Shown here one piece after another: positions 1-11,000 of a stretch of DNA of 64,000 nucleotides. Positions within the stretch are counted from its first letter, which is position 1. Each line of letters starts with the position of its first letter. The notes under the pieces are model-generated. The model was not told the DNA's origin and ran no database searches. It saw nothing but the letters and a program-made list of their open reading frames with translations. The translations under genes and the position numbers were made by a program. Source of the DNA: Achatina immaculata (taxonomy: Eukaryota > Mollusca > Gastropoda > Stylommatophora > Achatinidae); assembly GCA_009760885.1 (NCBI GenBank), contig CM019719.1, forward strand, positions 32,056,084-32,120,083. Reading direction: 5' to 3'.

Positions 1-35
1 GCCTTTGTGTAATGCTCAATATGAGGACTGCTCGC

Positions 36-1287
36 AATGGTCAGGGACTGAATTTTTTTTTCTGGGAAACTATAAAACACAGTAAAGTGATGCCAAGCAT
101 GGGTTGCAGTAACCATTCCTGAGTGTACATAAAAAATCTGAACCTGTTATCTTCGGTCATTCACATTGAACAAGGCTCCAAGGGAACGCTTGCAGGTTCT
201 GGTGCATTACAATATGGATGAGAAAATTCAACAGCATGTGTGCACTCAGGACGACTGGTGCTAAAACTTACTAGTGCTACAATCAGCTTTTGGTGAGTCC
301 TGCCTAAGTTGATCGAAGACATCTGAGTAGTTTTCCTGCTTCAAAAGTGGACACTGACTGTTTGAAGATGAACACTGCCCTGGCAGACCATCCACCTCCC
401 ACATCGATCAGGCTGAGATACGGTAAAAGAAATCATTTGCACTAACCAACATTCAGCAGTCAGAGAAGTAGCAGAGGATGTAGGAATGGCAGTTGCTACT
501 TGCCATAAAATTCTAAGTGAAGATTTGGGTATGAGATGTGTGTCAGTGAAACTCATGGCCCATTTCCTGACTGTGGAGCAAAAAGGAAGATCGCGTGTCA
601 ATTTGCACTGATCTCCATGAGTAAGCCCAAAATAATCTCAACTTCTTGCCATCGATAATCATGGTGATGAAAGCTGGACATATCAGTATGACCTAGAAAC
701 TAAGTTAATGTCATCCCAATGGGGAATGTCATCATTTCCTCAATCAAAGAAGGCACAGCAGGTGAAGTCCAATGTCAAAATCATGTTGATTGCTTTCTTC
801 GACACTGATGGACTAATTCATCATGAATATATCCCTAGAGAGCTGATAGTGAATGTAAAATTCTACGCAGCAGCTGTACAATGCCTCCACAACACTGTGC
901 GAAGAAATCATCCTGAGAAGTGGCATATTGGTGACTGGATCTTTCACCATGACAATGCCCCTGCACCCATATCTTTCACAACAAATGAATTTTTGGTAAA
1001 ACACCACATTACATTGCTTCTACACCCTCCATACTCACCTGACCTTGCTCCTTGCAACTTCTTATTCTCACATCTGAATAAAACATTGAAAGGCCACCGA
1101 TTTGATAAAGCTGAAGAGATTCAAACAAATGTGATGAGACAAATGAGAGTTATTTCGCAAAGTAACTTCCAAAAGTCTTTCCATAAACAACAGGACAATC
1201 ACAAGGAGACTAGTTTGAAGGAGAATAGACCAAGAAGCCTGTAAGTCTACTCATTTCAACCAAAAAAAATTCAGTCCTGGAACTCTG
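36..1287 (+). mobile_element. decayed mariner-like transposon
   Basis: Imperfect terminal inverted repeats lie at about 36-63 (core AGGGACTGAATTTTTTTT) and 1261-1287 (the reverse complement begins CCAGGACTGAATTTTTTTT). Between them on the plus strand are remnants of a mariner transposase: a helix-turn-helix part around 460-600 (REVAEDVGMAVATCHKILSE) and a longer frame at 708-1244 with FHHDNAPAP and HPPYSPDLAPCNF, the second and third catalytic blocks. Frame breaks separate the N-terminal and catalytic parts, so it is inactive. Type D,D34D is inferred from the YSPDLAP block. Confidence 0.85.
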
Positions 1288-1333
1288 CAAACAGGCCTTT
1301 ATTGTTCCATAATATTCTAAACAAAATGATATG

Positions 1334-1352
1334 TGGGGGGGGGGGGGGGGGG
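1334..1352. repeat. poly-G tract
   Basis: Uninterrupted run of about 18 G. Similar runs occur at 14224-14240 and 19340-19356. 1290-1576 otherwise shows no recognisable feature and lies in CLCN7 intron 12. Confidence 0.9.
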
Positions 1353-1576
1353 TGAATTAATTCAGACTCCATAACAAACACAACAAGAGTGCTTAGTCCA
1401 CACAGATCTATGGTACCAAACCTAGTGCGATGGATCAGATATGTCCACTACCAGGATGCCACAAAAATCTGGACAAAACTGTGACCTCATCTCTGATAAA
1501 TGGGCTCTTGATTCAGCAAAATATGAAGCTTGAAGGCTGGCAGTGGAATAATCAACAACTTCTACAAATAGGAAAC

Positions 1577-1835
1577 AATAAGGCTTTCACACAGCAAAGT
1601 AACAGAGCACAGTACTATATGGTTAGACTTTGAAAAACTGGGGAAAAATCATAAACAAAACACTCTTAGACATGACTCTCAGACATGAGAGAAAGAAAAA
1701 TGAAAAGAGAATTAAAGCCGGTTCAAGTCCCAGGTAATTCTCTTGTCATTTTTCTTTATGTCTAAAAGTGTTTTGTTTACAATTATTTTCAAGTTATAAC
1801 CATACAATATTGCGCTCTGTTACTTTACAATAAAA
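1577..1835. repeat. fold-back pair of SINE-2 bodies
   Basis: The left arm (about 1577-1700, minus orientation) and right arm (about 1733-1835, plus orientation) are reverse complements over roughly 100 nt. Both contain the motif TTTTAGACATAAAGAAAAAT or its near match. The right arm starts with a B-box-like GGTTCAAGTCCC at 1721. The sequence is related to the plus-strand SINE at 35690-35880. Confidence 0.75.
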
Positions 1836-1940
1836 AAAAAATTTCCCATGCTGTGAGGTAGGGAAACTTTACATACAACTTGAAAAGCTCAGTATACAAA
1901 ATATATAGTATAAAAAAACAGAAAGCTTTACAAAACTCAC

Positions 1941-2088
1941 TTGCACAAGGACAGAATTATTGTCCTGTTTGTTATCTGTGAGGTCCTTGCAATCAATGCT
2001 GAAGAAGATAAGAATGTAGGCGAAGCATGGAGTACATGCAGCCACTATCAGTACTTCCAGAACTTTGTGCCATTTCTGCTGTACATAC
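1941..2088 (-). CDS. CLCN7: CLCN7 exon 12 (last exon in window)
   Basis: 148 nt between CTGCAG and donor GTGAGT. It encodes [17 protein letters not shown], then a helix and the DCKDL motif (compare DCQPL in vertebrates), then a polar stretch ending SVLVQ, phase 0. The next exon was not found in 1-1940 and is probably outside the window. Confidence 0.87.
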
Positions 2089-5000
2089 CTGCAGATTTCA
2101 AGAAATTTTTAAAATATATATATATTTATTGGAATGACCTTCCAATATTTTTAAGGGCACTGATAATAAGCAGGAATTAATATTAACTAAACCATTATAC
2201 ATTTATAAGATTTTGATCTAGATTAAAGCACATAATTTATTATTTAACAGAACAAAAACCAAGCATAAATGTGCCAGTGAGACTCAGAATTATTTGAGTC
2301 ACAACATAATATGTGGGCTTTATTAATAAAATTCATGTTAGACAATAAGATAGGAAAATGTCATGCTTCTGGCTGATGCAATGTCAGTAATTACATCTTA
2401 TATCCTTTCCGTGCCGTTAAACACCATACAGGGCTCGCACTGTAGTTCACCAAGTTATCCCGTTTTGTGCGAGCTTTTCAACCTCATCAAGGGATTTTAT
2501 GCCTACTAATTTAGCCTCTCTTAATAATATCCTCTTTAGAGTTTCACGTGGCCGACTTCTTTTTCTCTCGCCTGTTGTGTTCCACTTGATAGCTTGTTTT
2601 GGGATTCTCTGATTGTTTCTTCTCATCACGTGACCGATATATGCTCATCTCCTTTTTCTGATCACCCATAAGAGAGGCTGTTTTTCACTCATCTGCCTTA
2701 TCTCAGCGCTGTTCTTGAATTCATTCCACTTTATACCAAGTATTTTCCTTAGGATTTTGTTTTCAAAAGAGTCTAAATTGTTGTCTATTTCTTTGGTTGT
2801 TTTCCAGCTTTTGCATGCATAAATAAGAGTAGATATTACACTTGACCCCCGTGTGGTACCCGGGATCTGCAAAGAATAGGACCACTGTACCCTACCATGC
2901 ATGATCGTAAAAGGCGACTAAGGAGGGTTCAGCATAGGGCCAGCAACCCTAGCTGGTAAAAAACTATCAGACTGCTACAGAAACAGAAGCAAGGGAAAAA
3001 GCAAATGCAGGTGGAAGGAGAAATGCTTATCAGGAAACTGAGCCCATGAAGGTTGTGGATGAAAGCCAGCCACTGGAAGTCCCCAGCCCGACTGCAGACC
3101 TCCTGGAACCTAAACAAAAGATGCAAATAGGCAGCTGGAATGTAAGAACACTAAACCAGACTGGAAAACTAGCACAAACCATCAAGGAAATGCACAGATA
3201 CAAACTAGACATACTAGGAATACAAGAAGCAAGATGGACAGGACAAGGCAGAAGGAAATTAACAACACAGCACACAGAAGATACAATAATATGGTCAGGT
3301 AAAGAAGATCTTCATGAAGGAGGAGTAGCATTGATTATAACAAAAGAAGCATCAAGAGCATTGCTGAAATGGACCCCAATAAATGAGAGATTATTATATG
3401 CACGGTTCAACTCAAGATTCACGAAGCTGTCTATTATAGTTTGTTATGCACCAACAGAAGCAGCTGAAGAGGAATTAAAAGAAGATTTTTACAACAGCCT
3501 CCAAGCCACAGTAGAAACAATACCCAAGCATGATATGCTACTCATCTTGGGCGACTTCAATGCAAAAGTAGGTGAAGGAAATGAAGATAGAAGAAGAATC
3601 ATGGGAAGAGAAGGAATCGGAGAAATAAATGAAAATGGAGAAAGACTGTGCAGTTTCTGTGAAGAAAACATGATGACCATCGGAGGGACAATTTTCCAAC
3701 ACAAAAACATCCATAAGGTGACTTGGAGGTCACCAGATAAAACCACAGAAAACCAAATCGATCACATACTAATAAACAACAAGTGGAAACGGTCACTAAA
3801 AGATGTGCGAGCAAGGAAAGGAGCAGATATAGGAAGTGATCACAACCTTCTGGTAGCAAAAATAAAACTAAAATTAAGGAAAGCCAGAATCGGAGAACAC
3901 AGAAAGATACATTTTGATACAAGAAAACTGATAGACCAGCAAACAAGAAATGAATTCTCAATAATACTTAAGAACCGCTTCAGTGTCCTACAAGATGAAG
4001 CAGAAATGTCCATATTAGAGTTCAATAAAACACTACAGGAAACAGCAAAAGAGGTGCTGGGATATCGGAAAAGGAGAAAAGAGGAATGGATAAGTGAGAC
4101 CACATGGGAAAAGACAGAGCAAAGAAAAGAAATCAAGAAAAAATTACTGAACACCAAATCACAACGGCTTAAAGAACGAGTTTTAAGTAATTATGCACAA
4201 AAAGACAAAGAAGTGAAGGAATCATGCCGTCAAGATAAACGTCAATATTATGACAACTTAGCAGAAACAGCAGAGAAAGCAGCATATACAAATGACATGA
4301 AAACCATATATAAAATCACAAAGCAGATGACAGGTAACTTCAATACAAGATGTGAAAGTGCAGTAAGAACACAAAATGGACAACTGGTCAGTGGAGAAAG
4401 AGAAAAAATTGAAAGATGGAGGGAACACTTTAACACCCTACTAAACAGAACACAAGCAGCACAAGCAATAGATATACCTGAAGCAAAAGTGGAACTAAAC
4501 ATCAATACAGGACCAATAACAATAAATGAAGTAAAAGAGGCGATAAAGATGCTAAAATCAGACAGGGCACCAGGTGAAGATGAAGTGACTGCTGAGATGT
4601 TGAAAGCAGAAGAAACAGAAACACCAAAACAACTTTGCCGGATATTACAACAAATTTGGGATTTAGAAAAAGCCCCAGAGGAGTGGAAAACTGGTCTTAT
4701 AGTAAAACTACCAAAGAAGGGTGACCTCAGAGATTGCGGGAACTGGAGAGGCATTACCCTACTGCCACTCACTAGTAAAGTATTTTGCAGAATAATCATC
4801 AACAGAATTGTACCAACACTTGAGGAAAAACTTCGGAAAGAGCAGGCAGGATTTAGGAAAGGAAGATCATGCATAAACCATATATTTGTACTTAGACAAA
4901 TATTAGAACAGGCAAATGAGTGGCATAGCACAACATATGCATTATTCATAGATTTTGAGAAAGCCTTTGACAGTGTCAACAGAGATGCACTGTGGAAAAT

Positions 5001-8000
5001 CCTAAGATGGCATGGCCTCCCCCATAAAATAGTTAATGTAATCAAAGCCCTATACGAGGGTTTTCAGTGCAAAGTTATCTGTGGAGAACATACCTCCAGC
5101 AGCTTTAGGGTACAAACAGGAGTGAAACAGGGATGTGTACTATCACCAACATTATTTATCTTGGCAGTAGACTGGTTAATGAAGGAGGCAACATCAGACA
5201 AACGCAGAGGATTACAATGGACCCTTGACACAGTGCTGGAGGACCTTGACTTTGCGGACGACATTTGTCTATTATCAAGCAGTCACAAAGATATGCAAGA
5301 TAAAATAAACAAGTTAACCCAGAATGCAAACAACATAGGACTAAAGATCAATGTAGGAAAGACAAAGTTAATGAAGCAAAATGTGAACAACAGAAATGTA
5401 CTCAGAGTAGATAACAAGTTAGTGGAGGAGGTCAACGAATTTGTATACCTTGGCAGCAGAGTAGTAGAAAATGGAGACAGCACAGAGGACATCAACAGCA
5501 GACTTACTAGAGCAAACCAGGCTTTTGCAATGCTACAGAATATATGGAAATCAAATAAACTAAGCATAAATATGAAAATCAGGATATTTAAGAGTAATGT
5601 TCTAAGTGTACTACTCTATGGAAGTGAATGCTGGAAAATCACCAAAACCATAGAAAACAAGTTGAATTCTTTCCAGACTAAATGTTTACGTAGAATTAAA
5701 AAAATATTTTGGCCAAACACCATAAGAAATAACATTTTATTGGCAGAAATGCAGATGAAACCACTGACAACAATTATTGAGGAAAGACGCTGGCGATGGT
5801 TGGGACATGTGCTCCGAATGACTGACAACTCACTACCAAAAATAGCACTAAGATGGACACCACAGGGGAGCAGAAGTAAGGGTAGACCAAAAGAGACATG
5901 GAGAAGAACAACAGAAAGGATGTTGAGCAATAGAGGGCTCACCTGGGCAAGAGCAGAAAAAAAGGCGAAAGACAGGCATTTGTGGAAAACCCTTGCGGAA
6001 GCCCCATGTGCCCTGGGCACTTAAGGTTCAGAGAGAGAGAGAGAGATTACACTTGAATTGAGTAATCTTAGCTTGGTTTTTGTGCTTCTGAAAGTGCTTG
6101 ACTGAAGGACAATGCTGCTTTTGCAATTCTAACTACTTTTCTGGTGTTACTATCCTGGTCTATGTAGCTGCTGAGATGTGCAAATTGGTTTACTTCATAA
6201 ACAACTGTTCTTTCTATGTATATTTTTCCTTCTTGAAGTTTCATTAGTTTACTGAATATGTCAGTAATTACCACATTAAAAATGTCACTCCAGTGATCTG
6301 CAAACAGCAATATACCAGATATGTATGCTTTTCTCAAAAGCAGTAACGCAGTATATTCTGTCACTGTGGTATACTTGAGAGCGAAGCAGTAGACGTCCCA
6401 GCAAAAGGAGCTGGCAGATTACCAAAGACAAACACAAATATAACATACAAGTATTAACATACAAGAAACAAGCGAAAGAGCATCCAGGTCACCTCAAAAA
6501 TGACACCTGCTACCAACTTGGATGAGAAGAGCAAGACATCATTTTTTTTTCTTCTGGGTCCAGATCGGTCATAAAAGAATGAGATGCCACCTATTCAACA
6601 AGCGCAATCAACATGTGCACATGTGCCACCATTAAGATGATTGGAAAACACAGAATGCCCAAAGTATAAGGAGCAGAGAAAACAGCATGCATCTTCCTAT
6701 AAGAAAATATGCACGTGAGAGTCTGAGAGGTAAAGGTCATATTCTCTTCCTAGTCTACAGCACTTAATATATTACAGGACTGATCTCTCTTTTGACAAAC
6801 TCCAGCTTCATTATACATAAAATTTCTTTCACTATTTACTTGACCTCACAATCAGAATATTAGTAAACATAATCTGAGAAGCCATGCTCACATCATCCTA
6901 AACACAGTCAGTCTGTGGTTAATGTAGTTGAATAATGCACCAAGCAGACCACCTGTGAATTCAGATACAAAGGATAAACTATACCACAATTTTATCTGGT
7001 TCATAAAACATCACAAAATGTAATATAACTTTCCTGTTACATAAAACATTGTGTAAAGTGAAGACAGACATGCAATGAAGACATCAAAAACTGAGGAGAA
7101 AAATGGAGTAACTGAATCTGGTATTCAAATGTTAGTGAACTATGCTTCGCTGACACTGGCAACTGTCTTCAGACTTTCACACTAGTTTCTCCCATTTACT
7201 GAATTCAGCACAAGGTTACTAGGTAAATTATCATAATGAATTCAGCACAAGGTTACTAAGTAAATTATCATACTGAATTCAGCACAAGGTTTATCATACT
7301 GAATTCAGCACAAGGTTATTAAGTAAATTATCATACTGAATTCAGCACAAGGTTACTAAGTAAATTATCATACTGAATTCAGTACAAGGTTACTAAGTAA
7401 ATTATCATACTGAATTTGACACATGATTACTACATAAATTATCATACTTAATTCAGCACAAGGTTACTATATACATAACCAAACTGAATTCAGCACAAAG
7501 TTTTACTATATAATGATCATACCAAATTGAGCACAAGGTCACAATGTATATTAGCATGAAGCAAAATTTAAAAAAAAAAAAAACAGAAAGACATGGGACA
7601 ACAAAGTAAACCGGTGACACTGAATAAAAAATTGAGAGCTTGTGAAAGTACTGAGTACTGTCATTCTATCTTACACATGATGCAGGACAACTTAGCTAAA
7701 TCTCTTCAGTGCTCTTCTCACTGCCTCTCCTTTAATGAAGAGAAGAAAGGTAAAGCATGGTCTATAATGCCATAAGATCAAGGGGATAAGGTGTCAGCAC
7801 CAAAATTTTCCTTGACCTCTTGACACATTTTACTTCCCTAGCTCCATGAGGAGCCAGGTACTTGTTTCTACAACTGGGTGACCTTCTGGTCAGAACTGAA
7901 CCACTAGCCTCACAGTCAGCCGCGCAGAGCCGCGCCGAGCTACGCTACACAGCGCGGGCTGCTGCTGTTGCACACGCCGACCATTCTTTTGGTGAAAAAG

Positions 8001-11000
8001 CGCTCTCAAGTTCCGTGCGTGGGGAGAAAGGCTTTCGCTCCCCTCCCGGACGGCGAGAGTTAAGGTGTTTCAATGCAGAAGCAAGTGGTTTGTCCGTCGA
8101 GCGAAGCATGTAAACGGCTAGCCAGCCAGGTTCGTGCTAACGATGTAGTACGGTTTTGTCGACCGATGGTCTCAAAATTGGCCCATCTCTCGCAAAGAGT
8201 ATCGGGTCTGCAGTATGTAATGTGCGTTTGTTGTGGGCGGCTGGGCTCTCTTCTCATTCGCTAAAGCAGAGAGAGCCGCTGGACTCCCCCGCGGGTTAAA
8301 GGAAGTGAAACGCCGCCGGGGTTGAAAGGGATCCGCTCTGTGCAGAGCGCTGTCTCCCTTGCCCCACGTCGGTCTGTCGGTAGATATTCGACTAAGGTGC
8401 GGTGAAGAAAGCTATCTGGTTGATCCTGCCAGTAGTCATATGCTTGTCTCCGCTGCTGGCGAGATTCTTCAACTGCCGTGCATGGAGCGGTGATCCTCTG
8501 GGCCAATGAAGAAAGGTGCAAATGGGGTTGTCGCGCGGCATCACTGCAGAAAAGGTGGTAGAAAGGATAAAGCGAAGCAAACAGTCAAATCATGGCACCT
8601 CTGGTCTGGAGGTCGGCCATGTCCTGAATGCAGTCATATCGGGTGGAATGCATGAACCGGCTTAACCCAGAGGTTAAGACACTGCTGGCGAGACTCTTCG
8701 AATGCCGCGCATGGAGTGAAGCTCCTCCCGGTCAAGGAAGAAAATGCGGAAAAAGAAATAAGGGTTGCTGTGCGGTGCCGGTGTGAAAGGGTGAAGGAAA
8801 GGATAAAGTGAAGTTTAGTCGGTATGTCCAGTAGTATCGCTACGAGAGCTACACATACCATGGCACCTCTGCTCTAGAGGTCGGCCATGTCCGAAATACA
8901 CCTACACTGGTGAAATATGCCTAAACCGGCACATACCAGTGGTGAAACCTGATGGCCAGGCATGTCACGCCACCTCCGCTCTTGAGGTCAGTCACACCTG
9001 ATATACACCCATACTGGTGAAATATGCCTAAACCGGCTCATACCAGGGGTGGAACTTGAAGGCTAAGCATGTTGAGGTACCTCTGCTCTAGAGGTCGGTC
9101 ACGTCTCAAACTTGCCCATACTGGGATAATATGCCTAAACCAGCTCAACCCAGAGGTGGAAGTCACTAGTGGCGAGGATTCGTCCTCCTGGACAAAAGCT
9201 CCATCCTGGTCACAACTAGGAAGGGTAGCGGCCACGACCACAAAATGCTGAAGTCGGAGACACTGGACCAGGGCAGTCTAGATAGGCAATCACCTCTCAC
9301 CCGGCGGGGATGTATGCATATCCTAATCACGCTGTGGTTTTCCGGTGAGAGAGTCCAACACTGGGCTGGATGGGCAACCACCTCTCACCCGGCGGTGATA
9401 CATGGGTATCTCAAAACACGTCGAGGTCTTCCGGTGAGAAAGTCCAACCCTAGACTAAACTGGTGCAATGAAAACCACGGTGTCATGCAATCCTGCTTCT
9501 GAGACCCACCATGAATACAGGCTCAAGCCCTGAGATACTCTGAACCTCTTGTGGTCCTCTTGGGGATCTCATGTGGTCCATTCGGGGACCGCACGGGGGA
9601 TCACGGGACTTAATGAGGACCACAGGAGTAAATTCAGTAGGATCACAGGGCGGTCTTGATGGTAGAAGCGAACGAAGAAGAAGAAGAAGAAGACTAGTCT
9701 CACAGTGAGAGACTACTGCACTAACCACAAATGCCCAGACACCCGTGAATAGGGATGAAAATTATGTTGCTGCACACTTTCAAGAAATCTCCAAAGTTCT
9801 TTTTTTTTGTCATTTTAGCATTGTTTCAGCATACATTTGTTACATGTTCTTCTTCTGTCTCATTTAGACAAGTTACAGCAGGGTTTCTCAACCCACGTTC
9901 TGTGGAACCCTAGGATTCCATGACAATTCTGCATGAGTCTTTTTCCCTCAGAGTATATATAACTGATGAATCTCTCCCAGGCACTTCTCGTGGAACCTTA
10001 GGACTTGGCTACAGGCTTTTGTTTTTGTCCAAGACAAATTGGTTAAAAAGCCTTTTTTTTCTATGATAGGAAAAAGAAATCTACTCTTCCAGCGCCATAT
10101 GCTGCAAGTCAAACCTGGTTAACATTTTGTACATCATCAGCACAAGGTTACTAAGTAAATTATCATACTGAATTCAGCACAAGGTTACTATAAATTATCA
10201 TACTGAATTCAGCACAAGGTTACTGAGTAAATTAGCATACTGAATTCAGCACACTCATTTATTATTATTCTTTTCTGCAGCAGGCATTTTTTTCTGCCTG
10301 CTCTAGTGACTTTATTAGAACTGGTATATCTTATGTTGAGGGGAGTAAGGGCAGTGATATCTGGGAGGAAGGTGGTGGTGGGGTGGGGTGGGGGAAAAGA
10401 GGACAGGGCACATGAGGTAAAAAATGAGTAAAAAAAAAAAAAGGTAATCCTCTCATGCCTTAGAGACACATAGGGATATGGTGTTAGTGCCCATATTTTC
10501 CTTGACCTGTCGAGTGCCAGTAAATATTTTAATGCTGGGACTTTGCAGGCAGAAAAGAAAAATATATTGTGAAAAACATAACATGTGAAAGAGGACGACA
10601 ATGTGAAACTCTAAAGAGGACGACCATGTGAAACTCTAAAGAGGACATTGTTTAGTGGGCATAAAATCCCTTGATGAGGTTAAAAAGCTCGCTGAAAACA
10701 GGAAAACTTGGCAAACTACCATTTGAGCCCTACGTGACGTTTAACGGCACGGGAAGGATATAACAGAAATCTGAGGACAGCCTGCCCGCAAAGTCAATGA
10801 GAAAATCACACAGTGCCTTGATTAAATGTATCAGTGTAATACATGCTTGCTAATAATAACTAACACAGTGAGACAGAATACATAAACTGCTACTCACCAA
10901 CAGCTCCCATGCATATCACAATCAGAAGGTAATAAATTCTGTAATTCACATTCTGAAAAACAGAAATACAAAAAAATACTGCTATAAATACAACTACAAA

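Larger units (their letters stand above)
2395..6257 (-). mobile_element. family C LINE fragment, split by a family A LINE
   Basis: The minus strand encodes an RT fragment (6257 down to 6057: [20 protein letters not shown]) that continues after the inserted element at 2834 as [23 protein letters not shown] and [16 protein letters not shown], ending in the GGCACGGAAAGGATATAAGATG tail. Read across the insertion, the frame is continuous ([16 protein letters not shown]). A 14-bp TSD (ATGTCAGTAATTAC) lies at 2381-2394 and 6258-6271. The copy is 5'-truncated and broken. Confidence 0.88.
7917..9692 (+). mobile_element. (GAA)n-tailed non-autonomous retroposon, copy 1, with rDNA 5' end
   Basis: 1776 bp flanked by ACTAGCCTCACAGT (7903-7916) and ACTAGTCTCACAGT (9693-9706), 13/14 identical. 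7917-8450 is GC-rich leader plus 18S rRNA sequence. From about 8451 it matches copies at 12732-14208 and 38103-39060. The body has two tandem modules: about 100-125 bp units with CTCTAGAGGTCGGTCA and CCTAAACCGGCTCA (8860-9170), then about 90 bp units with CTCACCCGGCGG and GGTGAGAAAGTCCAA (9260-9460). It ends GAAGCGAACGAAGAAGAAG. There is no long coding frame, so mobilisation by a LINE is inferred. Confidence 0.88.
7770..9760 (-). mobile_element. SINE-3 copy interrupted by a chimeric retroposon
   Basis: The SINE-3 body is at 7770-7916 (TTTTCCTTGACCTCTTGACA, AACTGGGTGACC) and its tRNA-like head resumes at 9707 (GAGAGACTACTGCACTAACC). Joined, they match the intact relative at 32705-32915, where GACCTTCACCATGAGAGAC is continuous. 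The insertion made a 14-bp TSD. Confidence 0.8.

Noticed and set aside
1300..1940. CLCN7 exon 13
   Set aside because: No stretch with the expected LFC / FNTPE / LFHDPPGSY pattern and splice sites was found on the minus strand here.
4248..5045. 265-codon frame on the minus strand
   Set aside because: Antisense shadow of the family A LINE coding sequence; the low A-rich codon bias of the sense strand leaves the opposite strand free of stops. The same shadows recur in every family A copy.
7198..7562. CRISPR-like regular repeats
   Set aside because: Units are directly adjacent with no spacers, in an intron of an animal gene.
8413..8450. A real rRNA gene at this locus
   Set aside because: Only the first 38 nt of 18S are present and the match ends abruptly in retroposon sequence within one TSD-bounded insertion.
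7862..8580. Several short frames in the GC-rich leader
   Set aside because: They lie in the inferred rDNA spacer and retroposon; open because of base composition, with no recognisable product.
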